Source: Paucibacter sp. PLA-PC-4
GTDB lineage: Bacteria; Pseudomonadota; Gammaproteobacteria; Burkholderiales; Burkholderiaceae_C
Assembly: GCF_026241155.1 (NCBI RefSeq)
Contig: NZ_JAPFGP010000017.1
Span: 80,635-144,634 of the forward strand
Direction of reading: 5' to 3'
DNA: 64,000 nucleotides
Notes under the pieces: generated by a model
Seen by the model: the letters and a program-made list of their open reading frames with translations, nothing else
Told to the model about the DNA's origin: nothing
The model's database searches: none
Position numbers and translations under genes: made by a program
Shown: positions 47,591 to 57,709 of the stretch, piece after piece
Layout: each line of letters begins with the position of its first letter
How positions within the stretch are numbered: position 1 is the stretch's first letter

Positions 47591-49042
47591 CTAGGCGGCC
47601 CGCACCACGGTGACGCTGCACTCCGACTCGGCCACCACCTGGGCCGAGACGCTGCCCAGATAACGGCGCAGCACCGAGTTGCCGCTGGCACCCATCACCA
47701 GGTGGTCGACGCGGGCCTTGGCAGCGAACTCGATGAGGGCCTGGGCGGTATCGGGCGCCTCCAGCACATGAAAGGTCAAGCGGCCGTCTTGCAGAGCCAG
47801 CGCGCGGCTAATCGGGCGCGCCCAGTGCTTCAGCGCGATCAGCTGTTTGACGTGCAGGCTCTGACCGGCCCTGTCGGTCAGCTCGTCCATGCCGATGCGG
47901 GCGGTTTTCATCACGCTGACACAGGCCAGGCGGGCACCGGGCTCGGCCTGCAGCAGCCGCCGTACTGTCTCCTGCATCTGGGTTAGCAGGGCCTGGGGAG
48001 CCGCCTGGGTGTCGATGGCCGCCATGATGATGGGGCTGCGCGCGAGCTGCTGGTCGACGCTGGCGGCGCGCGAGGGTTCGGCGCCCAATGCAAAGAACCA
48101 GCGCTTGAAGGTCTTGGCAATACTGTTGGTTTGCACCCGTTCGGCGCGCCGCGTCAGCGCGATGCCCTCGGGGCGCTGCAGGTCCAGTGCGAGCTGGGCT
48201 GCACTCTGGTAGCGGCGCTCTGCCTTGACCTCCAGGCAGTGCAGGATCAACTCCTGCAGCCAGGGCGGAATATCGGCGCGCAGCGCACGCGGGGGCACCG
48301 GGTCGATATAGAGGCGCCGACGCAGGCCTCGCACCGACGAGGGCTGGCCGAAGGGCCGCTCGCCGGTGGCCAGGTGGTAGAGCATCACGCCCAGCGCGAA
48401 CAGATCGCTGCGCGGATCGTTGCGGACAAACTGCACCTGCTCCGGCGACATATAGGGGCCTGTGCCCATCGGAAGCTCGAACTCCTCTTCCAGCAGATCG
48501 GGCAACTGGCTGTGGCGTGACAGGCCGAAGTCCACCAGAACGGCCGCGCCGTCCGGGCGGAACATGATGTTGCTGGGCTTGATGTCCAGATGCACCACAT
48601 GCTGGCGGTGCAAGGCATGCAGGGCAGTGGCCACCTTGATGCCGATGTCCACAACCTCGTCCAGCGGCAGCGGCGCATCATCGAGCCGTGGACGTAGCGA
48701 GGGGCCGTCAATGCGCTCCATCACGATATAGGCTTGGCGCGTCCAGTCGCCACGCGCCACATAGCGCGGTACATGTGGACCCTTCAATGCCGGCATCAGC
48801 ATCTGCTCGACCTCGAAGCCGACGATGGTGGCCGGGTCCTCGCCGCCCTTGATGCGCGGCACCTTCATGATCAGCGGCAGGCCATCGCCCGGGCCGGGAT
48901 CGACGCGGGTCACGGCCCAGAGGTTGGCCATGCCGCCTTGGTGCAGATGGGCGTCGAGCCGGAAGCCGTCAAGCACCAGACCCGGCACCAGCGGACCGGG
49001 CAGGGGCAGGTCTTGCGTGCTGTGGGAAGCGTCGTCGCTCAT
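47591..49042 (-). CDS. Ser/Thr protein kinase fused to universal stress protein domain
   Basis: 483 residues. An N-terminal Hanks-type kinase domain (about 28-300) has glycine loop HQGGMAN, Lys60 (LIMKVPR), HLDIKPSN (151-158), DFG (171-173) and GPYMSPEQV, so it looks active. A linker follows, then a Usp domain (about 335-483) ending LVMGASGNSVLRRYLGSVS, then CSVTVVRAA, with the ATP-binding G-x2-G-x9-G-S pattern. There is no membrane segment or sensor domain, so the Usp part may sense nucleotide or stress. A metallophosphoesterase lies 4 nt upstream on the same strand. Confidence 0.88.
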   Translation of the reverse strand: MSDDASHSTQDLPLPGPLVPGLVLDGFRLDAHLHQGGMANLWAVTRVDPGPGDGLPLIMKVPRIKGGEDPATIVGFEVEQMLMPALKGPHVPRYVARGDWTRQAYIVMERIDGPSLRPRLDDAPLPLDEVVDIGIKVATALHALHRQHVVHLDIKPSNIMFRPDGAAVLVDFGLSRHSQLPDLLEEEFELPMGTGPYMSPEQVQFVRNDPRSDLFALGVMLYHLATGERPFGQPSSVRGLRRRLYIDPVPPRALRADIPPWLQELILHCLEVKAERRYQSAAQLALDLQRPEGIALTRRAERVQTNSIAKTFKRWFFALGAEPSRAASVDQQLARSPIIMAAIDTQAAPQALLTQMQETVRRLLQAEPGARLACVSVMKTARIGMDELTDRAGQSLHVKQLIALKHWARPISRALALQDGRLTFHVLEAPDTAQALIEFAAKARVDHLVMGASGNSVLRRYLGSVSAQVVAESECSVTVVRAA

Positions 49043-49046
49043 CGGC

Positions 49047-49802
49047 CTACTCGCCCTGGCTCAGCCGTGCGGCCAGGCGCTCGGCCACGGCCTCGGGCAG
49101 GCCGGAGTTGCGGATGCGGGCGGCAGCGGCCTCGACGTCATAGGGCACGCGCTGGAAGCTCAACAGGCCGGTTTCGGTGTCGAAGCAGGCATAGCAGGCC
49201 TCGGGATTGCCATCACGGGGCTGGCCGCAGGAGCCCGGGATGATCAGCCACTGGCGGTGGCTCAGCAGCGGGATCTCGACGCCCGGCACCGGGCTGAAGT
49301 CGCCGGCTTTGCCGGTGCCCGACATGTGGTACAGCATAGGCTCGTGCATGTGGCCGCAGAAGGTGTAGGCGCGGTCGGTCGCCTGCAGACTTCGCATCGC
49401 TTCGGCACGGCCCTGGATGTACTCGAAGCCCTCGGGCGCGAAGGCGTTGGCATGCACGAACAGGCAGTTGCCCCGGTTGGCCGTCATTGGCAGCTCGGAC
49501 AGAAAGCGTAAGTGCTCGGCGCTCAGCTGTTCGCGGGTCCAGGCGGCGGCCGTGCGTGCGTCTTCTCGCATGTTCGGCGGCGCACCGTGGACGACTGCGC
49601 TGTCGTGATTGCCCATCACGGCTAGCGCGCCCTGATTGACCAGCTCGAGCACCCGGTCCAGCACCCAGCCGGGGTCGCCGCCGTAGCCGACATAGTCGCC
49701 CAGAAAAGCATGGCTGTCGCAGCCCTGGGCCTGGGCGTGGTCCAACACGGCCGTCAGGGCTTCTCGATTGGCATGCAAGTCGGTGATCAGCGCAAATTTC
49801 AT
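49047..49802 (-). CDS. Metallophosphoesterase (calcineurin-like)
   Basis: 251 residues. Metal-binding motifs of the family are complete: DLHAN (Asp8, His10), GDYVGYGGDP, GNHDSAV, CGHMHEP and the later His residues. Members include phosphodiesterases and phosphoprotein or dinucleoside polyphosphate phosphatases. The gene precedes the kinase-Usp gene by 4 nt, suggesting that they are made together and may act on the same signal or target. The substrate is unknown. Confidence 0.87.
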   Translation of the reverse strand: MKFALITDLHANREALTAVLDHAQAQGCDSHAFLGDYVGYGGDPGWVLDRVLELVNQGALAVMGNHDSAVVHGAPPNMREDARTAAAWTREQLSAEHLRFLSELPMTANRGNCLFVHANAFAPEGFEYIQGRAEAMRSLQATDRAYTFCGHMHEPMLYHMSGTGKAGDFSPVPGVEIPLLSHRQWLIIPGSCGQPRDGNPEACYACFDTETGLLSFQRVPYDVEAAAARIRNSGLPEAVAERLAARLSQGE

Positions 49803-49896
49803 GGGCGCATCATGCTACAGAGGGCTGACGGCAGCCTGAGCTATGCTGGTCGTTCTGCATCTGCCGCCGCGGATCACTCGTCGAAGGGCTTGGGTG

Positions 49897-50712
49897 ATGG
49901 TTGAGAGTCTTGGGCGCTTGGTGCGCCGGATTGTGTTGTGGCCCCTGGCGCTAGGGCTGTCGGCGCCTTCTCTGGCTGACTGCTCGCGCGCCATGCTGGT
50001 GCCAGCGGCACCGGTTGGCCTGAGCATGATCGTCTCGGAAGAGGGCATCGGTGGGGTCTATCACGACGTTTTGAGTGGCATCACGGGTTGCACCTTTCTC
50101 TTCACCCCGGTGCCGCGTGCCCGATTGGAGGTCATGTTCGAGAATGGCCGTGCCGACCTGCTGATACCGGCGGCCCGCACGCCGCGGCGCGACGAGTTCG
50201 GGCACTTCGTGCCGCTGATCTTTGCACGCGCCACCCTGATCTCGCTGAACGCCGAACGCGTGCCGGTGCGCAGCCTGCAGGAGCTGCGCGAGCGCAAGGA
50301 ACTGCGGGTCGCGCTGGTGCGTGGCTTCGATTACGGTGACGCCTACCAGGCCCTGATCAAGGATCTGCGCGCCCAGGGGCGCGTTTTTCTCGACGTGGAC
50401 CCGGTCTCGGTGGGGCGCATGCTGCAGGCCGGTCTCGCCGACATCACTATCATGGCGCCGTCCATTTTGGTCGGCGCTTTGCTGGCCGATGCCCGCTTCA
50501 TGCCGCTGATCGAGCGGCTGCGCTACGAGCCGGTCGACGAGTTGCCTTGGGTCGATAGCGGCGCCTACATCTCAAAGACCTCGGTCAGCGAGCAGGACCG
50601 TGCAGTGCTGCGAGAGGCCTTGGAGAAGACTTCTCGCAACGGCACCGTTTGGAGGGCTTTTCAGCGCTACTACCCGGTCGGCAGCCTGGTCGACAGCATC
50701 AAGCCGCGCTGA
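49897..50712 (+). CDS. Periplasmic substrate-binding-like protein (family 3 type)
   Basis: 271 residues with the start at 49897 (MVESLGRL); a signal sequence follows (VLWPLALGLSAPSLADC). The body resembles the amino-acid-binding SBP family 3 in its degenerate stand-alone form: GGVYHDVLSGITGCTFLFTPVPRARL, GRADLLIPAARTPRRDEFG, SLQELRERKELRVALVRG and YISKTSVSEQD. No ABC permease or ATPase genes adjoin it, so it may be a sensor or orphan binder. Start is uncertain, with upstream in-frame codons available. Confidence 0.75.
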   Translation: MVESLGRLVRRIVLWPLALGLSAPSLADCSRAMLVPAAPVGLSMIVSEEGIGGVYHDVLSGITGCTFLFTPVPRARLEVMFENGRADLLIPAARTPRRDEFGHFVPLIFARATLISLNAERVPVRSLQELRERKELRVALVRGFDYGDAYQALIKDLRAQGRVFLDVDPVSVGRMLQAGLADITIMAPSILVGALLADARFMPLIERLRYEPVDELPWVDSGAYISKTSVSEQDRAVLREALEKTSRNGTVWRAFQRYYPVGSLVDSIKPR

Positions 50713-50715
50713 GCC

Positions 50716-51674
<959 letters not shown>

Positions 51675-51678
<4 letters not shown>

Positions 51679-52877
51679 GGCTGGGCCAGGAAGGCTTTGA
51701 TCAGCGGGCAGAGCAGGGCGACGATCTGCGCCGCCTCTTCCTCGCTGAGGATCAGTGCCGGTACCAGGCGTACCACCTTGTCGGCAGTCACGCTGATCAG
51801 CAGGCCGGCTTCGAGCGCTTGGCCCAGTAGCACGCCGCAGGGTCGCGACAGCTCGATGCCCAGCATCAGGCCCTGGCCGCGGATTTCGACTACGCCGGCC
51901 ACGCCGGCCAGTTCGCGCTCCAGCCCGGCCTTTAGCGCTGCGCCGACCTTGGCCGCATTAGCCAGCAGGCCTTCCTCTTGCATGATGCGCAGGGTCTCGA
52001 CCCCGGCGCGCATGGCCAGTGGATTGCCGCCGAAGGTCGTGCCGTGATTGCCCGGCTGCAGCACCTTGGCAGCGCGTGGCCCGCAGACCACCGCGCCGAT
52101 AGGCACGCCCGAGCCCAGGCCCTTGGCCAGCGGCATCACATCCGGCTGGATGCCGGCCCATTGGTGGGCAAACCACTTGCCGGTGCGGCCGATGCCGCAT
52201 TGCACCTCGTCCAGCATCAACAGGATGTCGTGCTGGTCGCAGAGCTTGCGCAGCGCCTGCAGGAACTCGATGCGGGCGCTGTTGATACCGCCTTCGCCCT
52301 GGATGGTCTCCAGGAAGATCGCGGTGACGTTCGGGTGCGCCTGCAGCGCGGCTTCCAGCGCCGGGATATTGTTCAGCGGCACCCGCACAAAGCCCTCGAC
52401 CAGCGGGCCGAAGCCGGCCTGCACCTTGGGGTTCGCGGTGGCGGATAACGTCGCGATCGAGCGGCCGTGGAAGGCGCCCTCGAAGACGATGCACTCGGGA
52501 CGGCTATTGCCGCGGTCATGACCGAACTTTCGGGCGATCTTCAACGCCGCCTCATTGGCTTCCAAGCCGCTGTTGCAGAAAAAGGCATTGCTCAGGCCCG
52601 ACAGCTCGCAGAGCTTGGCCGCCAGCTGTTCCTGCAGCGGCACATGATAGTAGTTGCTGGTGTGGATCAGCTTGGCAACTTGCTCCTGCAGCGCGGGTAC
52701 CAGCTTCGGGTGAGCGTGACCCAGGGTGTTGACCGCGATGCCGCCCAGCCCGTCCAGATATCGTCGGCCGTTGACATCCCAGACCCAGCAGCCCTGGCCG
52801 TGCGACAGCGCAACGGGCAGGCGGCCATAGGTTTGCATGACATGCGGCTCGGACGGTACGGCAGGCACAGCGTTCAT
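51675..52877 (-). CDS. argD: Acetylornithine aminotransferase
   Basis: 400 residues from the ATG at 52877, which has GGAGAG just upstream. Class III PLP aminotransferase: GCWVWDVNGRRYLDGLGGIA, NSGLEANEAALKIARK, the Asp of LLMLDEVQCGIGRTG, and the PLP lysine in LAKGLGSGVPIG. It converts N-acetylglutamate semialdehyde to N-acetylornithine and may also serve succinyldiaminopimelate. A longer in-frame extension to 53150 lacks homology. A DUF3579 gene diverges from it. Confidence 0.95.
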
Positions 52878-53133
52878 CAACTCTCCGGATAGATGTTGGG
52901 TGTTGGGAAAGGCAGGGGCGGTCTGGCCGCCCCTGAGCACAATTCTAAGGGGCCAGTTTCGCGCAGCCATCGCTTTGTGCGCAGAACTGCCGCCCTTGGT
53001 GCGGCCAGCAAGCCCCCGTCTTGCTGCGGCGCAACACATCCGAGGCACAATAGCGTTCTTGCCGCGAGTCGCGGCAGACCGGGCCGCCGCGGCTATGTCC
53101 TCGGTGCCTGGGTTTGAACCCCTTGTCAGACGC

Positions 53134-53463
53134 ATGAGCCAGTCCCCCAAACCGCGCGAAGTCTTTATTCAGGGCCTGACTCTGGACGGACGCACGTTTC
53201 GCCCCAGCGACTGGGCGGAGCGGCTTGCCGGTGCCATGTCCTGCTTCCGGCCCGGCGGCTCGCGCGGCGGCCCGGGCGCCCACATCGGCTACTCGCCGTA
53301 CTGTGTGCCGCGTGTCATCAATGGCATCAAGTGTGTGATCGTCAATGAAGAGCTGAAGGCGCTGGAGCCCATGGCTTGGGACTTCGTGATGAACTTCGCA
53401 CGCGACAACCAGTTGCAGGTCGCCGAGGCGTGCTTGCTACCCGATAAGCCGCCGGCCGGCTGA
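53134..53463 (+). CDS. DUF3579 family protein
   Basis: 109 residues, small soluble protein of a family found mainly in betaproteobacteria: REVFIQGLTLDGRTFRPSDW, ERLAGAMSCFRP, YSPYCVPRVINGIKCVIVNE and ALEPMAWDFVMNFARDN. Function unknown. Conserved placement beside argD/argF in this bacterial group suggests a nitrogen or arginine link but does not prove one. Start chosen at the ATG at 53134 (MSQSPKPR). The 271 nt after it hold no gene, only the promoter candidate at 53680. Confidence 0.85.
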   Translation: MSQSPKPREVFIQGLTLDGRTFRPSDWAERLAGAMSCFRPGGSRGGPGAHIGYSPYCVPRVINGIKCVIVNEELKALEPMAWDFVMNFARDNQLQVAEACLLPDKPPAG

Positions 53464-53679
53464 GCAACCTGCCCTAGCTAGCGCTGGCGCCAGCGCCGTG
53501 AACGCCAAAGGGCCAGCAGTTCAATCAAACCCCACAAGCAGGCCCTGCCCAGTGCGAGCACGTAACGAGGGTTCGGTGGGTGGTAGGGTGTCATCGCAAC
53601 AGGGGACGAGTTTTCGTGTTGTTCAAGCTACGCACACTTGATGTCCGTCGTGTGACGAGATGTAATCACGAAGGGTTCA

Positions 53680-53707
53680 TTGATGCTGCAACAGCGGCGT
53701 CTATGCT
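53680..53707 (+). promoter_or_regulatory. Candidate promoter for the M14 peptidase gene
   Basis: TTGATG (53680-53685) and TATGCT (53702-53707) are spaced 16 nt apart, giving a start near 53714, about 20 nt before the chosen GTG. The preceding 200 nt show nothing else. Confidence 0.4.
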
Positions 53708-53734
53708 CCAGGTCCTCACCAATTGGAAGCCCGG

Positions 53735-54781
53735 GTGTCCAGCACACAGGCCGTAGAGCCGTCTCCCTTGATCGAATTGCTGGAAATGGAACGTCTTGTC
53801 GAGCAAGGCGCGCCTTATCTGCAGCGGCGCCAGCTTTGCGATGTCGAAGTGGCGGGCCGGCGGCTTCCCGTGCTGGCCTTCAGTCTCGGCAATCCCGATC
53901 CGGATGTGCCGGCCATCGGTATTTTTGGCGGCGTGCATGGTTTGGAGCGCATCGGTGCTGAGGTCGTGATGGCCTATCTGGGCAGTTTGGTTGCGCGCTT
54001 GCGTTGGGACGCGACCCTGCATCGCCAGCTTGAGTCGCTGCGCATGGTGTTCATGCCCATGGTCAACCCCGGCGGGGTCTGGCGCGGCACGCGTGCCAAC
54101 CCGCAAGGTGTCGATCTGATGCGTAACGCGCCGGTCGAGGCCAGCGGCGGCGCGCCTTTTATGCTGGGCGGCCAGCGTATCAGTGCCAACCTGCCCTGGT
54201 ATCGAGGTGTGGCCGGCGCGCCGATGCAACTCGAGAGCGAGGCCTTGTGTGCGCTGGTGCGGCAGGAGTTGCTGAGCCATCGCTTCGCAATCAGCGTTGA
54301 TTGCCACTCGGGCTTCGGCCTGAGCGACCGCATCTGGTTTCCCTTTGCCCACACCGCCATGCCCATCGAGCATCTGCCCGAGATCCATGCCCTGGCCGAG
54401 ATCCTGGATCAGACCCATGCTCAGCACCGATATGTCTTCGAGCCGCAGAGCCGGCAGTACCTCACCCATGGCGATCTCTGGGACCATCTATATCTGCAGG
54501 CCTGCGAGCGGCCCGAGTGCATGTTGCTGCCGCTGACCCTGGAGATGGGCTCCTGGCTGTGGGTCAAGAAGAATCCGCGTCAGATGTTCTCGCGCCAGGG
54601 CATGTTCAATCCGCTGATCGGCCACCGCCAGCAGCGAGTGTTGCGACGGCATGTGAGCTGGCTGGATTTTGTATCGCGGGCAGCCAGCGGTGCCGAGCGC
54701 TGGCTGCCGCGACCCGATCAGCGCGCAGAGCAGCGCGAGCGTGCGTTGACGCGCTGGTACCGGCGCGGGAGGGTGTCATGA
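53735..54781 (+). CDS. M14-family zinc carboxypeptidase-like protein
   Basis: About 348 residues from a GTG with GGAAG 5 nt upstream; a TTG at 53723 is the alternative. The M14 zinc site is visible: His and Glu in FGGVHGLERIG and the third ligand in SVDCHSGFGLSD. A catalytic Glu is probably in LPLTLEMGSW. Relatives include succinylglutamate desuccinylase/aspartoacylase-like and DUF2817 proteins that hydrolyse amide bonds. The stop overlaps the next gene's ATG (ATGA). Confidence 0.8.
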   Translation: MSSTQAVEPSPLIELLEMERLVEQGAPYLQRRQLCDVEVAGRRLPVLAFSLGNPDPDVPAIGIFGGVHGLERIGAEVVMAYLGSLVARLRWDATLHRQLESLRMVFMPMVNPGGVWRGTRANPQGVDLMRNAPVEASGGAPFMLGGQRISANLPWYRGVAGAPMQLESEALCALVRQELLSHRFAISVDCHSGFGLSDRIWFPFAHTAMPIEHLPEIHALAEILDQTHAQHRYVFEPQSRQYLTHGDLWDHLYLQACERPECMLLPLTLEMGSWLWVKKNPRQMFSRQGMFNPLIGHRQQRVLRRHVSWLDFVSRAASGAERWLPRPDQRAEQRERALTRWYRRGRVS

Positions 54782-55584
54782 GCGAGCCAGTGACCTGGGT
54801 GCTGCTGCGTGGACTGACCCGTGAGGCGGGCCACTGGGGGGCGTTCCCGGCTGTGTTCACACAGGAAATCACCGCCCAGCAACCGGGCGCTCGGGTCATG
54901 ACACTTGATTTGCCCGGCAACGGGGCGCTGTATCGCGAGGCCAGCCCTAGCCGCGTGCAGGACATGGTGGAGGCATGCCGGGCCGAGCTGGCGCGTCGCG
55001 GTCAGACCGGCCCGGTGCATCTCTTGGCCATGTCGCTGGGCGCGATGGTGGCGTGTGACTGGGCCTCGCGTTATCCGCAGGAGGTCGGCGGCACGGTCCT
55101 GATAAATACCAGCTTGCGACCGTACAGCCCGTTCTTTCATCGCCTGCGCCCCGCCAATTACTGGAAGCTACTGGCCCTGGGCTTCCTTCGGCTGGGGGTG
55201 CGCTGGCGTGAAGCGAGGGTGCTGAAAATGACCTCGCGCATGGTCACAGAGCCCCAGCCGGTGCTCGAGTCCTGGGTGGCGCTGCAACGCCAGCACCCTG
55301 TGGGGGTGCGCAATGGTGTGCGTCAGTTGCTTGCGGCGATGCGTTACCGCGCCAGCCGTGGCCGGCCCCACGCGCCGATGTTGCTGCTGTGCAGCCAGGC
55401 GGACACCCTGGTCGACTGGCGCTGCTCGCAGTCGCTCAGTCGTGCTTGGGGGGTGCCGCTGCGCCTGCATACCCAGGCCGGCCATGATCTGCCGCTGGAT
55501 GATCCGCCCTGGGTGGCGCGTGCGGTGTCGGACTGGCTGCGCGCGCGGCAAATGCATGCGAGCGCAGGTTTGGGCCGGACATGA
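54778..55584 (+). CDS. Alpha/beta hydrolase
   Basis: 268 residues. It has the order of an alpha/beta hydrolase: WVLLRGLTREAGHWG near the start (oxyanion region), LDLPGNG, nucleophile Ser in LLAMSLGAMVA (AxSxG rather than GxSxG), Asp in LLLCSQADTLVDW, and His in QAGHDLPLDDP. No signal peptide; the substrate is unknown. It is coupled to the M14 gene by a 4-nt overlap, so the two may act in sequence. Its stop lies inside the first of three tandem terminator hairpins. Confidence 0.83.
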   Translation: MSEPVTWVLLRGLTREAGHWGAFPAVFTQEITAQQPGARVMTLDLPGNGALYREASPSRVQDMVEACRAELARRGQTGPVHLLAMSLGAMVACDWASRYPQEVGGTVLINTSLRPYSPFFHRLRPANYWKLLALGFLRLGVRWREARVLKMTSRMVTEPQPVLESWVALQRQHPVGVRNGVRQLLAAMRYRASRGRPHAPMLLLCSQADTLVDWRCSQSLSRAWGVPLRLHTQAGHDLPLDDPPWVARAVSDWLRARQMHASAGLGRT

Positions 55585-55666
55585 AAAAGCCCGCGCAAGC
55601 GGGCTATTCGTCAAAAAGCCCGCGCAAGCGGGCTATTCATCAAAAAGCCCGCCGAAGCGGGCTTTT
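55584..55666. terminator. Triple tandem terminator hairpins between hydrolase and rpsT
   Basis: Three copies of a 29-bp unit follow each other. Each has arms AGCCCGC/GCGGGCT, at 55588-55605, 55617-55634 and 55646-55663, with loops GCAA, GCAA and CGAA. All have an A5 run on the left, which is a T5 run on the minus strand, so each is a good terminator for rpsT. Only the third also has TTTT on the right, serving the plus strand. The first unit begins at the hydrolase stop codon. Confidence 0.85.
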
Positions 55667-55687
55667 GCTTTGCACCAGATCTGGTTT

Positions 55688-55984
55688 TCAGGCGGCCAGC
55701 GCCTTGATCTTGGCGGACAGGCGGCTCTTGTGGCGAGCAGCCTTGTTCTTGTGGAAGATGCCCTTGTCGGCGACCGAGTCGATCACGTTTTGGGCAGTCT
55801 TGAAGAGCTCAGCGGCTTTGGTCTTGTCGCCAGCGACGACAGCCTTTTGCACGTTCTTGATGACCGTGCGGAATTTGGAGCGCAGCGCCGTGTTGGCGGC
55901 GTTCAGCTTCACGTCCTGACGAGCGCGCTTGCGGCCCGATGCCAGACGGACGGTTTTCTTTTTGGCTTTGGAAGAGCTTGCCAT
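55688..55984 (-). CDS. rpsT: 30S ribosomal protein S20
   Basis: 98 residues, Lys/Ala-rich, with the family stretches [20 protein letters not shown] and [21 protein letters not shown]20 binds 16S rRNA early in 30S assembly. It is monocistronic, with its own promoter at 56019-56048 and three tandem terminators downstream. It diverges from murJ, a usual order in betaproteobacteria. Confidence 0.97.
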   Translation of the reverse strand: MASSSKAKKKTVRLASGRKRARQDVKLNAANTALRSKFRTVIKNVQKAVVAGDKTKAAELFKTAQNVIDSVADKGIFHKNKAARHKSRLSAKIKALAA

Positions 55985-56018
55985 GTTGTATATCTACCCA
56001 GATGGTGCAAAGACCGCG

Positions 56019-56048
56019 AGTGTAGCACTTTTGTGAAGGTCATGGCAA
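56019..56048 (-). promoter_or_regulatory. Candidate rpsT promoter
   Basis: On the minus strand TTGCCA (56043-56048) and TACACT (56019-56024) are 18 nt apart. The start would be near 56012, about 28 nt before the rpsT ATG. It is a good match for a strong ribosomal protein promoter. Confidence 0.5.
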
Positions 56049-56136
56049 AGACTCCTTGCCGATATCGAGGCGGGTGCTGCAGCGCAACGCGGATAATGCG
56101 CCGGCTTCGGCCTATCCATCTGCTCTGTGCCCCTTC

Positions 56137-57699
56137 ATGAATCTGCTGCGCGCTGCCTCGACGATCTCCGTTCTGACCCTGTTGTCGCGCATCACGGGCC
56201 TGGTGCGCGAGCAGTTGGTGGCCGCGCTGTTTGGCGCCTCGAGCCTGACGGATGCCTTTCAGGTCGCATTCCGGATCCCGAACATGCTGCGGCGGCTGTT
56301 TGCCGAGGGAGCATTTTCCCAGGCTTTCGTGCCTATCTTGGCGCGTACCCGCGCGGCCGAAGGGGATGAGGCCACGCACAGCCTGATCAATGCCGTGGCC
56401 ACGGTGCTGCTGTGGGCGCTGATCGTGGTCTGTGTGTTGGGTGTCGTCGGTGCGCCACTGCTGGTCTGGCTGCTCGGTGCCGGATTGCCGGCCGACGGGC
56501 GCGAAGCCGCCATCGTGATGACACGCTGGATGTTCCCTTATATCGGCTGCATGTCCCTGGTTGCGCTGTCGGCCGGCATTCTGAACACCTGGCGGCGCTT
56601 CGTCGTGCCGGCAGCCACGCCGGTGTTGCTCAATCTGTCGGTGATCGCCTGCGCCTGGCTCTTGCTGCCGAAGATGGAGGCCTGGGGCTGGCGGCCCATC
56701 TATGCGCTGGCGATCGGCGTGATGATCGGCGGCGTGCTGCAGTTGCTGGTGCAGATTCCGGCGCTGCGCCGCATCGGGGCGCTGCCGCGCCTGGGGTGGT
56801 CGCCCTCGCGGCTGCAGACGGCCTGGCGCCATCCTGGCGTCAAGGGGGTGCTCGGCGCGATGGGCCCGGCACTGCTGGGCGTCGGTGTGGCCCAGCTGTC
56901 GCTGGTCATCAATCTGCAGATCGCCATCTTTGTTGGCGCCGGCGCAGCGTCCTGGCTGACCTATGCCGACCGGCTGATGGAGTTTCCCACCGCCTTGCTG
57001 GGCGTGGCGCTGGGTGCGGTGCTGACGCCGCAGCTGTCTGCGGCCCAGGGGCGTGGTGAAGCGGCGGCCTATTCAGCGATGCTGGATTGGGGGCTGCGCA
57101 TGGTCGTGGTGCTGGCCCTGCCTTGTGCGGTGGCCTTGCTGGTGTTTGCCGAGCCCATGGTGGCCGTGCTCTATCACCGCGGCGCCTTCACCGCGCTGGA
57201 TGTGGGCCAGACCAGCACGGCGGTCATGGGCTATGGCGCCGGCCTGATGGGACTGGTCGCGATCAAAGTGCTGGCGCCCGGCTTTTATGCCAAGCAGGAC
57301 ATGCGCACGCCGGTGCGCATTGCCGTGATCGTGCTGGTGCTGACCCAATTGATGAATGCCGCGCTGGTGCCGCTGCTGGGTGTGGCCGGGCTGGCCCTGT
57401 CGATCGGTCTGGGCGCGATGGTCAATGCGGGGTGGCTGCTGCGCGGCCTGGTGAAATTGGGCAGCTACACGCCGTCACCCGGCTGGCTGGGCTTCGGTCT
57501 GCGGGTGCTGCTGGCCAGTGCGCTGATGGGCGGCTTGCAATATTTCATCGCCACCCGGCTAGACTGGATCGCACTGGGCGAGCGCGAATTGCTGCGCGCC
57601 TTGTTGATGGCGGCCAGCCTGGCGGTATCGGCCCTGCTGTATTTCGGCGTGCTGGCGCTGTGCGGGCTGAATCTGCGCCAGTTTGCCCGGCGTGCATAA
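56137..57699 (+). CDS. murJ: Lipid II flippase MurJ
   Basis: 520 residues, about 14 transmembrane helices, MATE-like MviN/MurJ fold. The N-terminus is diagnostic: STISVLTLLSRITGLVREQL, FGASSLTDAFQVAFRIPN and LRRLFAEGAFSQAFVPIL, including the conserved Arg residues of the cavity. It flips lipid II across the inner membrane for peptidoglycan synthesis and is essential in most bacteria. Start at ATG 56137 (MNLLRAAS); the longer frame upstream is not conserved. Confidence 0.95.
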   Translation: MNLLRAASTISVLTLLSRITGLVREQLVAALFGASSLTDAFQVAFRIPNMLRRLFAEGAFSQAFVPILARTRAAEGDEATHSLINAVATVLLWALIVVCVLGVVGAPLLVWLLGAGLPADGREAAIVMTRWMFPYIGCMSLVALSAGILNTWRRFVVPAATPVLLNLSVIACAWLLLPKMEAWGWRPIYALAIGVMIGGVLQLLVQIPALRRIGALPRLGWSPSRLQTAWRHPGVKGVLGAMGPALLGVGVAQLSLVINLQIAIFVGAGAASWLTYADRLMEFPTALLGVALGAVLTPQLSAAQGRGEAAAYSAMLDWGLRMVVVLALPCAVALLVFAEPMVAVLYHRGAFTALDVGQTSTAVMGYGAGLMGLVAIKVLAPGFYAKQDMRTPVRIAVIVLVLTQLMNAALVPLLGVAGLALSIGLGAMVNAGWLLRGLVKLGSYTPSPGWLGFGLRVLLASALMGGLQYFIATRLDWIALGERELLRALLMAASLAVSALLYFGVLALCGLNLRQFARRA

Positions 57700-57709
57700 A
57701 CTCGGATTC

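Noticed and set aside
53464..53734. Small gene or RNA between DUF3579 and the M14 peptidase
   Set aside because: Only very short frames and no hairpin with a T tract were seen; one promoter-like pair is the only signal.
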